Assembly (NCBI GenBank): GCA_031256895.1
Contig: JAIRPR010000205.1
Span: 1-32,291, forward strand
Source of the DNA: Coriobacteriaceae bacterium
GTDB taxonomy: Bacteria; Actinomycetota; Coriobacteriia; Coriobacteriales; Eggerthellaceae
Direction: 5' to 3'
DNA: 32,291 nt
This document shows positions 25,579 to 32,291 of the stretch, piece by piece; positions within the stretch are counted from its first letter, which is position 1, and each line of letters begins with the position of its first letter. Made by a program: the position numbers and the translations under genes. The notes under the pieces are model-generated. The model was not told the origin of the DNA. It saw only the letters and a list, made by a program, of their open reading frames with translations, and searched no databases.

Positions 25579-26112
25579 TTAGAGTATCGAATCGGATTGA
25601 CGCTGCAGCTCAACGCCATAGTCGAACACGAAAGAGAGGGCATACAGGGCTATGGCCGCAAGGTATATCCCTACCGTGATGGGAGGCGCCATGGACCCTT
25701 GGCCGTTGAATCCGTCAAAGAAGAGCCGCGAGGTGAACACCATAGAGAACAGGGTGTCGAGCACCCCATAGGCGAACAGCAGATATGAGATACGCCTGAC
25801 CCTTCTTGCTTGCGCTTTGCTGAAAGGGGTCCTTCGTATCGTGACATCCTTCAAGAACGCTGAGGCAAGGCGCACCAGCACCACCATGACGGCGCCCAAC
25901 AAGACGATGGTGCCGAAATTGAAGACCGCTTTGGCCAGGCTGTCGTCGAAGAGCTCACAGACGAACAAGTCTATCGTGGACAATACGAAGAAAACAAGCC
26001 AGACCGCGAAACTCACGGCAACCACCCCGAAAAAGAAGGGGTTCATCGCGTGTAGCTTTTTATTCAACCTGTTCAACAGGTTATCATTGGTCTCGATTCT
26101 GGAATCTCCCAT
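25579..26112 (-). CDS. DUF2975-type membrane protein
   Basis: About 177 residues with four hydrophobic segments (FFFGVVAVSFAVWLVFFVLS, AVFNFGTIVLLGAVMVVLVRLA, ISYLLFAYGVLDTLFSMVF, ITVGIYLAAIALYALSFVFDYG). This size and topology next to a YozG-like regulator fit the DUF2975 family. The final VFDYGVELQRQSDSIL corresponds to the family's conserved end (FxxGxxLQ..D). I chose ATG 26112 (MGDSRIETN) because GAGGAGGAAG precedes it; the track start at 26172 would lie in the promoter region. Function is not established; it may modulate the partner regulator. Confidence 0.8.
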   Translation of the reverse strand: MGDSRIETNDNLLNRLNKKLHAMNPFFFGVVAVSFAVWLVFFVLSTIDLFVCELFDDSLAKAVFNFGTIVLLGAVMVVLVRLASAFLKDVTIRRTPFSKAQARRVRRISYLLFAYGVLDTLFSMVFTSRLFFDGFNGQGSMAPPITVGIYLAAIALYALSFVFDYGVELQRQSDSIL

Positions 26113-26172
26113 AATCGTTCTTCCTCCTCTTGCTTTTTTCTTGCCCCTGTTGTGCAGCACACCGCGGGACAT

Positions 26173-26219
26173 CTGAACGAATTGCTGTTCAGTATAATCT
26201 ATCTATCGTAAGTTTTTAA
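26173..26219 (-). promoter_or_regulatory. Promoter and palindromic candidate operator of the DUF2975-regulator pair
   Basis: The minus strand has TTAAAA (26214-26219), 17 nt, TATACT (26191-26196). Overlapping the end of the -10, at 26173-26192, is CTGAAC-N8-GTTCAG, a perfect 6-nt-arm palindrome. A repressor bound there would block initiation, consistent with autoregulation by the downstream small regulator. Confidence 0.68.
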
Positions 26220-26349
26220 TACTTGTCGCAATGTTTTCCGCTATTTTAACACAGCAAATCTATTGGCTGCCTGTTTGGCCAGCGTGTGGCCGAAAAGGAA
26301 CAAGGTGCGCCAGCCAGGAATTGTGATGCATTGGTGAAGAGCCGAGGCA

Positions 26350-26412
26350 GAAGGCCTGAAGGGAGAGCGCTGCGTACAAGGGTACGTGAGCGAAGCCTGG
26401 GGGGGCCTTATG
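26350..26412. repeat. Palindromic element after hydA, related to the serA-leuA repeats
   Basis: About 20 nt beyond the hydA stop codon lies AAGGCC...GGCCTT enclosing GCGTACAAGGGTACGTGAGCG (26372-26392). This core matches GCGTACACAAGGTACGTGAGCG at 362-383 and 473-494 except for one or two bases and an indel. The flanks differ from those copies. On the minus strand it would fold at the 3' end of the hydrogenase transcript. Confidence 0.8.
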
Positions 26413-26429
26413 CCCGGCCAGGCCCAGCC

Positions 26430-27719
26430 TCAGTGGACGCTGCAGGAGAGGCAGGGATCATACGCCCTCACCAGCTTCTCCACCCAAAGGCGAAGCTCCG
26501 CCTCGGTAACGCCTTGGGCTGCCAGCTTCTGCGCCAGTTGGCGCACATCGGCTTCAAGGTTGGCCAGGTTCTGGGCGGTGGGTGTCATGATGGTGGCCTT
26601 CACCACCTTGCCCTGCCCATCGAGCTCCAATGCGTGGAACAAGGCGCCACGGGGCGCTTCGGTGAAGCCGACGGCATACCCTGCCCTGACCGTGTAGGCA
26701 GGCGGGGTGCTGCGGCCGGGGACCTCGTTTTCGGCAAGCCTGCGGCAGATGCCGGCGCAACGTTCCAGGGCATCCACCAGCTCGACCGCTTGGGCAACGT
26801 TGTTCTTGAAGGGATTGCGCTCGGGGGGCCGAAGCCCTGCCTTGGCGGCTGCAACCTTGGCGTTGGAGCTGAGGTAAGGCCAGGAGGCGTTGACCCTTGC
26901 CAGGGCAGCGGTCATATAGGGGCTTTTCGTGGCCTTCACCCGGGCAAACAGCGCCGCTGAATGTGCCACTTCATATTCTTCGATATTGTCAGCCAGGTCA
27001 GAGGCATCAAAACTGATGCCTGCATCCAGGAAGCAGGCAATGTCAGAGCATTCGACCGGGTAATAGGCTTCCTCCACCATTGCCAGCAGGTCGCCTTCGG
27101 TGGCCATGTCGGGCACCGGGAAGGAATTGAAGACGTCCACCGTTGCCAGGGCAAAGGGGACCATCGCCTCCAGCTTGCCAGCAAGCGCCCGGTATTCCCC
27201 GGCTGAGACCTCATGCGTGAAGCCGCCCACCACTGCGGTGATGGGATGGATGGAGCGCCCCCCCACCTTGGTGCAGAGCTCGTTCCCCAAGGCCTTCAAG
27301 GCAAGGGCTTGCTCGAAGAGCTGCGGGTCGGTTTGTGCAAGCGGGAACACGCTGGGTTGGCCCAGGTAGTCCGGCGCGGCCAGCACGAAGAGGTGCGTCG
27401 CGTGGTTCTGCAGGTAGGAGCCGTAGACCAGAAGCTCGCGCAGGGCGCGGGTACGCGGGCTGGGCTCTATGCCGAAGACCCGCTCTATCGCCTTCAAATC
27501 GGTCACCACATGGCTTGCCGAACAGATGCCGCAGATGCGCGAGGCTATATAAGAGACCTCTGAATGATCGCGGCCGCGCACCATGCTCTCGAACAGGCGG
27601 GCAGGCTCGACCACGTTGACCTCGACGGTCTCGACCACCCCGTCATTGACGACGACATGGATGTTCCCATGCCCTTCGACGCGGGCTATGTGATCTACCT
27701 GTAAGGTGGTTCTTGTCAT
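26430..27719 (-). CDS. hydA: [NiFe] hydrogenase large (alpha) subunit, group 3b type
   Basis: The 429-residue catalytic subunit holds the [NiFe] site. Both metal-binding pairs are intact: L1 RICGICSASH at 61-70 and L2 DPCLSCSVH at 421-429. Other landmarks are the N-terminal VDHIARVEGHGNIHV and the EAPRGALFH motif near residue 350. The coding sequence stops directly after the His of L2, so there is no C-terminal peptide for a maturation protease to remove. Linkage to beta (iron-sulfur), gamma (FAD/2Fe-2S) and delta genes in the order of the archaeal sulfhydrogenase hydBGDA supports group 3b, a bidirectional NAD(P)-linked cytoplasmic enzyme. The ATG at 27719 follows GGAAGGGA and lies 6 nt after the hydD stop. 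Confidence 0.92.
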   Translation of the reverse strand: MTRTTLQVDHIARVEGHGNIHVVVNDGVVETVEVNVVEPARLFESMVRGRDHSEVSYIASRICGICSASHVVTDLKAIERVFGIEPSPRTRALRELLVYGSYLQNHATHLFVLAAPDYLGQPSVFPLAQTDPQLFEQALALKALGNELCTKVGGRSIHPITAVVGGFTHEVSAGEYRALAGKLEAMVPFALATVDVFNSFPVPDMATEGDLLAMVEEAYYPVECSDIACFLDAGISFDASDLADNIEEYEVAHSAALFARVKATKSPYMTAALARVNASWPYLSSNAKVAAAKAGLRPPERNPFKNNVAQAVELVDALERCAGICRRLAENEVPGRSTPPAYTVRAGYAVGFTEAPRGALFHALELDGQGKVVKATIMTPTAQNLANLEADVRQLAQKLAAQGVTEAELRLWVEKLVRAYDPCLSCSVH

Positions 27720-27725
27720 AGAGGG

Positions 27726-28625
27726 TCATTCCCTTCCGCTCAATACCGGGTTGGTCTGGTTGAAGAGTTCCAGGCGCAGATCGAAATCCTTGACGGAAAG
27801 GCCATAGCGGGCAACCGCCTCGCGCGCCGATTCCAGGTTGGCGTGCGGCGAGACGCCCCGGCAGCCGTTGCAAGGCCTGCCCAGGTTGACACAGCGGGCG
27901 TTGCACCCGGCACGGGTCACCAAGCCCAGGCACAAGCTGCCTTGGTTGTAGAAGCAGGCGGATTCGTTGCGCTTGCAATCGCCGCACATGGTCCTTGTTC
28001 CCAGGGTGCGGTTCGATCCATAGAGTGCGCGGCCCAAGGCCTCAAGGAACTCGAAGGGGTCGATGGGGCAGCAGGGCACCGCATAGTCCACCGTGATGAC
28101 CGAGGGAACCGAACGCGGGGCTATAGGCGTGCCACAAGCTTGGGGCAGGTGCTGGTACACCTCGCCCAGGCGCTCATCGAAGCGGGTGGACGCAAGCCCC
28201 GGGATTCCTGCCGTGTTGGCGCAGGCGCCTACCGTTATGACCGCCTTGGCGCGTTCACGCAGGCGAAGCACCGCTGCCAGCGATTCCTCGGTGGTCACGG
28301 CGCCTTCGATGACGGCAACGTCGAAGTCTTCGGGCATATGGCCATCCGAAGTGAGCTGCCAATACCGAAGGTCGAACTGGCCCAAGACCTCAATCAGATG
28401 GCTTTCGATGTTGGTTATCTGAAGCTGGCAGCCGAAGCAGCTTGCCAGGCCGACCACCACCACCCGGGCAAGGGCAGGCTCTGGCGGTGCAGAAGGGGCT
28501 TGCGCTTGCGGGGGCACGGGCACAGGGGCTGTTGCATGGGCCTTTGAAGCTTGCGATGCCGGTGCAGCCAAAGGCACGGCCGCAGTTCCCGCAAGGTCGG
28601 ATGAGGTGTTGCGGTTCTCGTTCAT
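27726..28625 (-). CDS. hydD: [NiFe] hydrogenase small (delta) subunit
   Basis: The 299-residue electron-transfer subunit carries three iron-sulfur clusters. The proximal cluster ligands begin with ASCFGCQLQI (Cys 63 and 66), then GACANTAG and PCCPID. The C-terminal cysteine-rich part (MCGDCKRNESACF, LCLGLVTRAGCNARC, GRPCNGCRG) would bind two more [4Fe-4S] clusters. Compared with MvhG/HydD homologues, which start close to the first hydrophobic strand (VVVVGLASCFGC here), it has an N-terminal extension of about 50 residues rich in Ala and Pro (residues 12-50). That extension is probably disordered and is another low-complexity insertion. The ATG at 28625 is 1 nt after the gamma-subunit stop. 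Confidence 0.9.
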   Translation of the reverse strand: MNENRNTSSDLAGTAAVPLAAPASQASKAHATAPVPVPPQAQAPSAPPEPALARVVVVGLASCFGCQLQITNIESHLIEVLGQFDLRYWQLTSDGHMPEDFDVAVIEGAVTTEESLAAVLRLRERAKAVITVGACANTAGIPGLASTRFDERLGEVYQHLPQACGTPIAPRSVPSVITVDYAVPCCPIDPFEFLEALGRALYGSNRTLGTRTMCGDCKRNESACFYNQGSLCLGLVTRAGCNARCVNLGRPCNGCRGVSPHANLESAREAVARYGLSVKDFDLRLELFNQTNPVLSGRE

Positions 28626-28626
28626 G

Positions 28627-29538
28627 TCACATCGACCCCTGGATATTCTTCGCTTCCCAATAGTTGAACACCGGCCCGTCGATACAGACGTACTGATGCC
28701 CTATCTGGCAATGGCCGCATTTGCCCATGCCGCACTTCATGTGTCGCTCGAAGCTCACATAGATGTGGTCGTAGCTGATGCCCTTCTTGCGCATCTCGTC
28801 TATGACGAAGCGGTACATGACCGGTGGCCCGCAGATGGCGCCGAAGGTGTTGCCCGCATCGATCGTCAGATGCTCAAAAGGCTTAGTTACCAGGCCGACT
28901 TCACCGTCCCAGGTGTCATCGGGCGTATCGACCGTCAAATAGAGGTCGAAATCCTTGCGATGTCGCCACATCTCGAACTGCTGGCGGAACATGACCTCGG
29001 CCGGCACCTTCGCCCCGTAGATGATGGTGACCTTGCCGAATTCCGAACGCTCATCATGGATGTTGTTGATGAGCGACCGCAAGGGCGCGATGCCCAAGCC
29101 GCCCGCCACCAGAAGGATGTCATGGCCTTTCATGTCTTGGAAGGGGAAGCCCCTTCCAAAGGGGCCGCGCAGACCCACGATATCGCCGCACTGCATGCGG
29201 TGCAAGGCCCGCGTGACCTCCCCTGTCCGGCGCACGCACAGCTCGATGAAACCCTGTTTCGAAGGTGAGCTCGAGATGGAGATGGGCGCCTCGCCCACCC
29301 CGAAGATGCCGACCTCGACGAACTGCCCCGGCTCATGCCTGAAGGCCTCGCGTATGCGTTCGTCTATCAAACGGAACTCGAAGAGCTTCTCGGTGGCCGT
29401 CACCTCGATGATCGAAGTGATGCGGGCAGGCCAGGGGCGGTAAGGGTTCTCCTTCATCATCTGGGCGCCCGTGAGCGGGGCGCTGTGTTCGATGCCCGGG
29501 GACACCCGGACCGTTGAAACCGCACAGCTATTCGCCAT
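28627..29538 (-). CDS. hydG: Hydrogenase gamma subunit, FAD/NAD(P)-binding with [2Fe-2S] cluster
   Basis: About 303 residues of the ferredoxin-NADP reductase family, which passes electrons between NAD(P)(H) and the iron-sulfur subunits. The FAD domain has the RxxS-like ISISSSPSKQGFIELCVRR. The nucleotide domain has DILLVAGGLGIAPLRSLI and TIIYGAKVPAEVMF. The C-terminus has the [2Fe-2S] ligands C-x4-C-x2-C-x7+-C in CGMGKCGHCQIGHQYVC. The track start at 29559 is TTG; I chose ATG 29538 because AAAGGGG lies 6 nt upstream. It overlaps the beta gene by 11 nt. This HydG is the sulfhydrogenase subunit, not the [FeFe]-hydrogenase maturase of the same name. Confidence 0.9.
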   Translation of the reverse strand: MANSCAVSTVRVSPGIEHSAPLTGAQMMKENPYRPWPARITSIIEVTATEKLFEFRLIDERIREAFRHEPGQFVEVGIFGVGEAPISISSSPSKQGFIELCVRRTGEVTRALHRMQCGDIVGLRGPFGRGFPFQDMKGHDILLVAGGLGIAPLRSLINNIHDERSEFGKVTIIYGAKVPAEVMFRQQFEMWRHRKDFDLYLTVDTPDDTWDGEVGLVTKPFEHLTIDAGNTFGAICGPPVMYRFVIDEMRKKGISYDHIYVSFERHMKCGMGKCGHCQIGHQYVCIDGPVFNYWEAKNIQGSM

Positions 29539-30565
29539 CTTCAGCCCCTTTCTGTTCAAAGAAGCGCAGGACCTCGATGGGGTTTATCCTTGCCTTGCAG
29601 GCAGTCACACAGCGGCCGCAGCCCACGCACAGCATATGGTTGTAGTTGGCCAGAAAGCCGTTGAGCTTGTGATACATCCGGTGTCGCACCCTCCCCCGTC
29701 CGTTGGCGCGGAAGTTATGGCCGCCAGCCACCTCGGCGAACTGGGGAGCCGTACAGGAATCCCAGACGCGTTCGCGCCTGCCGGTCTTCCCATCGGGGTC
29801 CAAGACGTCGCGGATATCGAAGCAGTAGCAAGTGGGGCACACTGCCGAACAGGCCGTGCAAGAAAGGCAGCGGCCTCCCAGCTCTTCCCAGAAGGGGTCC
29901 TTGTGGAAGGCGTCCATCAGCATGGCGACCTCCTGGATGTGGGGGATGTCGGGGTTGAAGGCCTCCTGACGGCGCCGGGTGGCGTGACGGAAGCTGATGC
30001 GGTCCTCGTCGGTTGCCACCCGCGGGTCGCAGGAAGCCTCAAGGATGTTTGCCGCCTCGACGCTTGATATGCTGACCAGGTAGCGCCCGCCGATATCCTG
30101 CAGGAAGAGGTCGTAGCCGAAGCGCGCCTCATCGCTGTCCCACAGATGGCAGAAGCAGTTCTTCGAGGGCGTGCAGCTGATGCCTACGATCAGGGTGGCC
30201 TTGCGCCGAGCCGTATAGTAGGGGTCGGGGTAGGGGCCGTCCTTGAACACCAGGTCCAGGCGGTTGATGGCATTGATGTCGCAGGCATGGGCGCCAAAGA
30301 TGACCCGAGGGGCTATCTCGGCTATGTAATCGGTGACCCCGTTTTCCTTCGCGTCGAACTCTAGAAGGGTCTCAGCACTGGGAAGGACGTACTTCTTCGG
30401 TGCAATGACCGTTGTGTCATAGCCCAGCTCTATGTCGCCCGCATCCTCGATACGGGCGAAGTTGTAGCACTTCCCCGTCCTGACCGGGGCTACCACCTCG
30501 TATGATTCCATGAATGCCGCCACGAGCAAGGGAAGCTCTGCCGCATCGATGACACGATATAGCAT
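29528..30565 (-). CDS. hydB: Hydrogenase beta subunit, 4Fe-4S dicluster protein
   Basis: The 345-residue subunit of the AsrA/HydB type. Two ferredoxin-like motifs near the C-terminus, CLSCTACSAVCPTCYC and CVGCGRCVTACKARI, would bind two [4Fe-4S] clusters. Upstream Cys residues (FGAHACDINA, ISCTPSKNCFC) belong to the conserved N-terminal domain of this family. It shuttles electrons between the delta and gamma subunits. It is the first gene of the hydBGDA cluster. The ATG at 30565 is preceded by GAGGAGA about 10 nt upstream. Anaerobic sulfite reductase subunit A is the closest alternative, but the three following genes settle the assignment. Confidence 0.9.
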   Translation of the reverse strand: MLYRVIDAAELPLLVAAFMESYEVVAPVRTGKCYNFARIEDAGDIELGYDTTVIAPKKYVLPSAETLLEFDAKENGVTDYIAEIAPRVIFGAHACDINAINRLDLVFKDGPYPDPYYTARRKATLIVGISCTPSKNCFCHLWDSDEARFGYDLFLQDIGGRYLVSISSVEAANILEASCDPRVATDEDRISFRHATRRRQEAFNPDIPHIQEVAMLMDAFHKDPFWEELGGRCLSCTACSAVCPTCYCFDIRDVLDPDGKTGRRERVWDSCTAPQFAEVAGGHNFRANGRGRVRHRMYHKLNGFLANYNHMLCVGCGRCVTACKARINPIEVLRFFEQKGAEDGE

Positions 30566-30955
30566 TCGCGTTGGTCTCCTCTTCTTTCACTGGGCGCTTT
30601 CGGTCCTTTTTGCCAGACATCGCTGATGCTGACCTGCGGCTTCCGCAACCATCTGTACTCGTCTGCACTCGTCTTCTGCTACCGCGAGCATCTGGGCTCG
30701 TCTTCGCCATTCAAAACCTGTACCACAACGCCCGATTGCCCGGCAGTCAAGAGACGAGCCGTTCAGACCGCCTCGTTGCACAAGCAGTCACGTTGCACAC
30801 GCGGACTTGCTGTTCAAGCGGCCGCATTGTTCGGGCGGCCGCATTGTTCGGGCGGCATCGTTGCACACGCGGACTTGCCGTTCAAACCGTCGCATTGCTC
30901 ACGCGGCCGCATCTCTCTCGCGGCCGCATCGCTCAGGCGGCTGCATTGCTCACGC
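30566..30955. repeat. ndk-hydB spacer: 18-nt tandem array plus shorter repeats
   Basis: From about 30770 to 30955 the plus strand is a degenerate array with an 18-nt period, CGCATTGCTCACGCGGCC and variants, in about seven copies. It also contains a repeated block TTGCACACGCGGACTTGC at 30788 and 30860. The last unit runs into the ndk stop codon, so TGA of ndk lies in the unit CGCGTGAGCAATGC (minus strand). Nearer hydB, AGACGAG occurs three times at 30640-30700. I see no clear promoter for the hydrogenase genes. ORFs called in this stretch encode repeats such as HCSRG and are not convincing. Confidence 0.85.
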
Positions 30956-31354
30956 GAAGAAGATGGCTATCTCGCGTTCAGCCGATACGGGCGAATCTGA
31001 GCCATGGATTACATTTTCGTCCATAACAAGCCCGAAATCACCGCGAATTGTGCCGGGGGCTGCGCTTGCCGGGTCAGTGGCACCCATCAGCTGGCGGCAT
31101 TTTGCGACAGCCCCTTCGCCCGACACCACCATCTTGACCACAGGGCCCGAGGTGATGTAGGCGATGAGCCCGGCATAGAAGGGCTTGCCTTCGTGCTCGG
31201 CATAGTTCGCCTGCGCCTGTTCAGGGGTCACGTTCCCCATCTCAAGGCGTTCGATGCCCAGGCCAGACCGCTCTATGCGGTTGACTATCTCGCCGATGTG
31301 GCGGTTCCTGACTCCGTCGGGCTTTATCATCAGGTAGGTCTTCTCAAATGCCAT
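30950..31354 (-). CDS. ndk: Nucleoside diphosphate kinase
   Basis: A 134-residue enzyme that equilibrates nucleoside di- and triphosphates through a phospho-histidine. Family landmarks are TYLMIKPDGVRNRHIGEI with the conserved Lys, FYAGLIAYITSGPVV, LMGATDPASAAPGTIRGDFG and the active-site His in NVIHGSDSPVSAEREI. Length is slightly short but normal for bacterial Ndk. The ATG at 31354 is preceded by AAGAAAGGAAGC. Its stop TGA is embedded in the first unit of the downstream array. Identification is secure. Confidence 0.96.
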   Translation of the reverse strand: MAFEKTYLMIKPDGVRNRHIGEIVNRIERSGLGIERLEMGNVTPEQAQANYAEHEGKPFYAGLIAYITSGPVVKMVVSGEGAVAKCRQLMGATDPASAAPGTIRGDFGLVMDENVIHGSDSPVSAEREIAIFFA

Positions 31355-31710
31355 GGTTGATTGCTTCCTTTCTTGGTTCTTTTTCTTGGTTCTTTTTCTT
31401 GGTATCGACGTGCGGCCACACTGCCCGTGCCGGCCGACGAAGCTTCATGTATCGAACGGCTGCGTGACGCCCTCTCAGGCTGACATTCGGCAAGGCTTGG
31501 ACGACTGCTTTGACCAGCCTGGCACGATTGGACATGCTCAGCCCGCTACATCCTGAGACACATGGCGCGAACAGCAAGGTCTGCCCAGTTCGGGGCGATA
31601 GGGCGTTCATTGCCTGTTACAGCCTGCCGCATGGGTCCCGGAAGGGCTTCACCCGACCTTGTGCAAGAGGGCTTGGGCATTGACCGCGAGAGACTGCGCC
31701 ATAAAGGGGC
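31355..31710. other. Gap upstream of ndk with 12-nt purine repeats
   Basis: Close to ndk, 31368-31402 has three copies of AAGAACCAAGAA-like sequence (minus strand), the last merging into the ribosome binding site. The rest, 31403-31710, has no repeat that stands out and no promoter I trust. An 88-aa ORF (31344..31610) runs through it and ends in the Lys/Glu repeats; I see no family match. After the membrane protein stop there is a small GGGCTGAGCCC hairpin followed by CTTT, which could be a weak terminator. Confidence 0.5.
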
Positions 31711-32291
31711 TCAGCCCGTGGTCATGCTTGAGAAGTACATCTCGACGTCAAGCACCTTCCACCCGATGAGGTCGCGCACCAGCTCGACCTTGTATTGGAC
31801 AAGGGCGCCCTGTTCGGTCTTGGCGGTAACATAGACGGTCGTGGCTCCCATAGACTTGTCCATGCCTTCAATGGTGATGGCAGTGTCCTTCACCACGGGG
31901 ACGACCTTCTCCTGCGCATTGGAGACGTCTGACGAGAACAGGCTTTGGGCAGCCGCCTGGGGGTCGGCGAAGAGCTCTTTGACCACTGTTTCCTGCGCCG
32001 GGTAGCCAAAGCCTTGGGTATAGGCGAACACGGCCGTGCCCAAGGCAAGGAACAGCAAAATGATGATGACCAGGAACACCTTAAGGCCGATGTTTCGGTG
32101 CTTGCGCTGCTGTTTGGCAAGGCCGCGGGACCATTTCTCCAGTTCTTCATCGCTTGCGTTGAAGAAGCGGTCGTCGCCCGAGGTATAGGAGTCCTGCATC
32201 CCATAGTTCTCGGGATAATAGTAGGGCTCCTGCCCATAGGCATAGGCCTCGGCCTCGGCATAGGCCGGCATGGCTTCGGCATAGGCCGGCA
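31711..32291 (-). CDS. Single-pass membrane protein of unknown function (5' end outside window)
   Basis: The frame stays open to the right edge, so the 186-residue track ORF is a minimum. The visible N-terminus is repetitive and acidic/aromatic: MPAYAEA is followed directly by MPAYAEAEAYAYGQ, a 21-nt in-frame duplication, then PYYYPENYG. A charged segment (ELEKWSRGLAKQQRKHR) precedes one membrane span (VFLVIIILLFLALGTAVFAY). The outside part of about 110 residues ends in a beta-rich stretch (ATTVYVTAKTEQGALVQYKVEL, GWKVLDVEMYF) typical of small lipoprotein-like domains. I do not recognise a family. It lies upstream of ndk on the same strand, 356 nt away. Confidence 0.6.
   Translation of the reverse strand, partial: PAYAEAMPAYAEAEAYAYGQEPYYYPENYGMQDSYTSGDDRFFNASDEELEKWSRGLAKQQRKHRNIGLKVFLVIIILLFLALGTAVFAYTQGFGYPAQETVVKELFADPQAAAQSLFSSDVSNAQEKVVPVVKDTAITIEGMDKSMGATTVYVTAKTEQGALVQYKVELVRDLIGWKVLDVEMYFSSMTTG

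Noticed and set aside
30770-30955. CRISPR-like regular repeats
   Set aside because: The units are contiguous and degenerate at 18 nt, with no unique spacers and no cas genes.
30571-31160. Plus-strand ORFs of 117-151 aa with HCSRG/HCSGG repeats, suggestive of a Cys-rich peptide
   Set aside because: They are translations of the 18-nt non-coding array and part of antisense ndk, with no ribosome binding site.
31344-31610. 88-aa minus ORF upstream of ndk
   Set aside because: It overlaps the ndk start, ends in the Lys/Glu repeat tract and shows no family features. I cannot exclude a gene remnant.

Overview
The window is GC-rich bacterial DNA, except for a more AT-rich island at about 23.9-26.3 kb. 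Nearly every gene is on the minus strand, so transcription runs from high to low coordinates. The protein families suggest an anaerobic actinobacterium of the class Coriobacteriia, probably Eggerthellaceae. That assignment is inferred from gene content and protein sequence, not from a marker gene.

Layout from right to left, in the direction of transcription. (1) 31.7-32.3 kb: 3' part of a single-pass membrane protein of unknown function. (2) 30.95-31.35 kb: ndk. (3) 26.4-30.6 kb: a complete four-subunit group 3b-type NAD(P)-linked [NiFe] hydrogenase in the order beta-gamma-delta-alpha. (4) 25.3-26.2 kb: a DUF2975-type membrane protein and a small Xre-type regulator, with a clear promoter and a palindromic candidate operator. 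(5) 20.7-25.1 kb: a secreted protein gene followed by a tightly overlapping operon (anchored protein, two permeases, BcrA/LanF-type ATPase, second anchored protein). It looks like a peptide-export or immunity cassette. (6) 10-20.2 kb: mreB-mreC-mreD-mrdA-rodA (cell elongation), then a DUF697 protein, a TIGR03960-like radical SAM protein and its DUF2344 partner. (7) 1-9.76 kb: a branched-chain amino acid and serine operon, ilvD-ilvB-ilvN-ilvC-class V aminotransferase-serA-leuA, behind a promoter and a T-box leader with an intrinsic terminator.

How they work together: region 7 would make valine, isoleucine and the leucine precursor, plus serine through SerA and probably the adjacent aminotransferase. 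However, ilvC carries one in-frame TAG, although all later KARI motifs are intact. Region 6 builds the lateral wall. Region 3 would exchange electrons between H2 and NAD(P)(H).

The most unusual property is the repeat load. Many intercistronic gaps start, at or within a few bases of the upstream stop codon, with a short degenerate tandem array whose unit is specific to that locus. Several of these units appear to include the stop codon itself. Similar arrays with periods that are multiples of 3 occur in frame inside ilvB, the radical SAM gene, the DUF697 gene and the right-edge membrane protein. A separate palindromic element family occurs next to serA and hydA. I see no tRNA, rRNA, CRISPR array, transposase or integrase.
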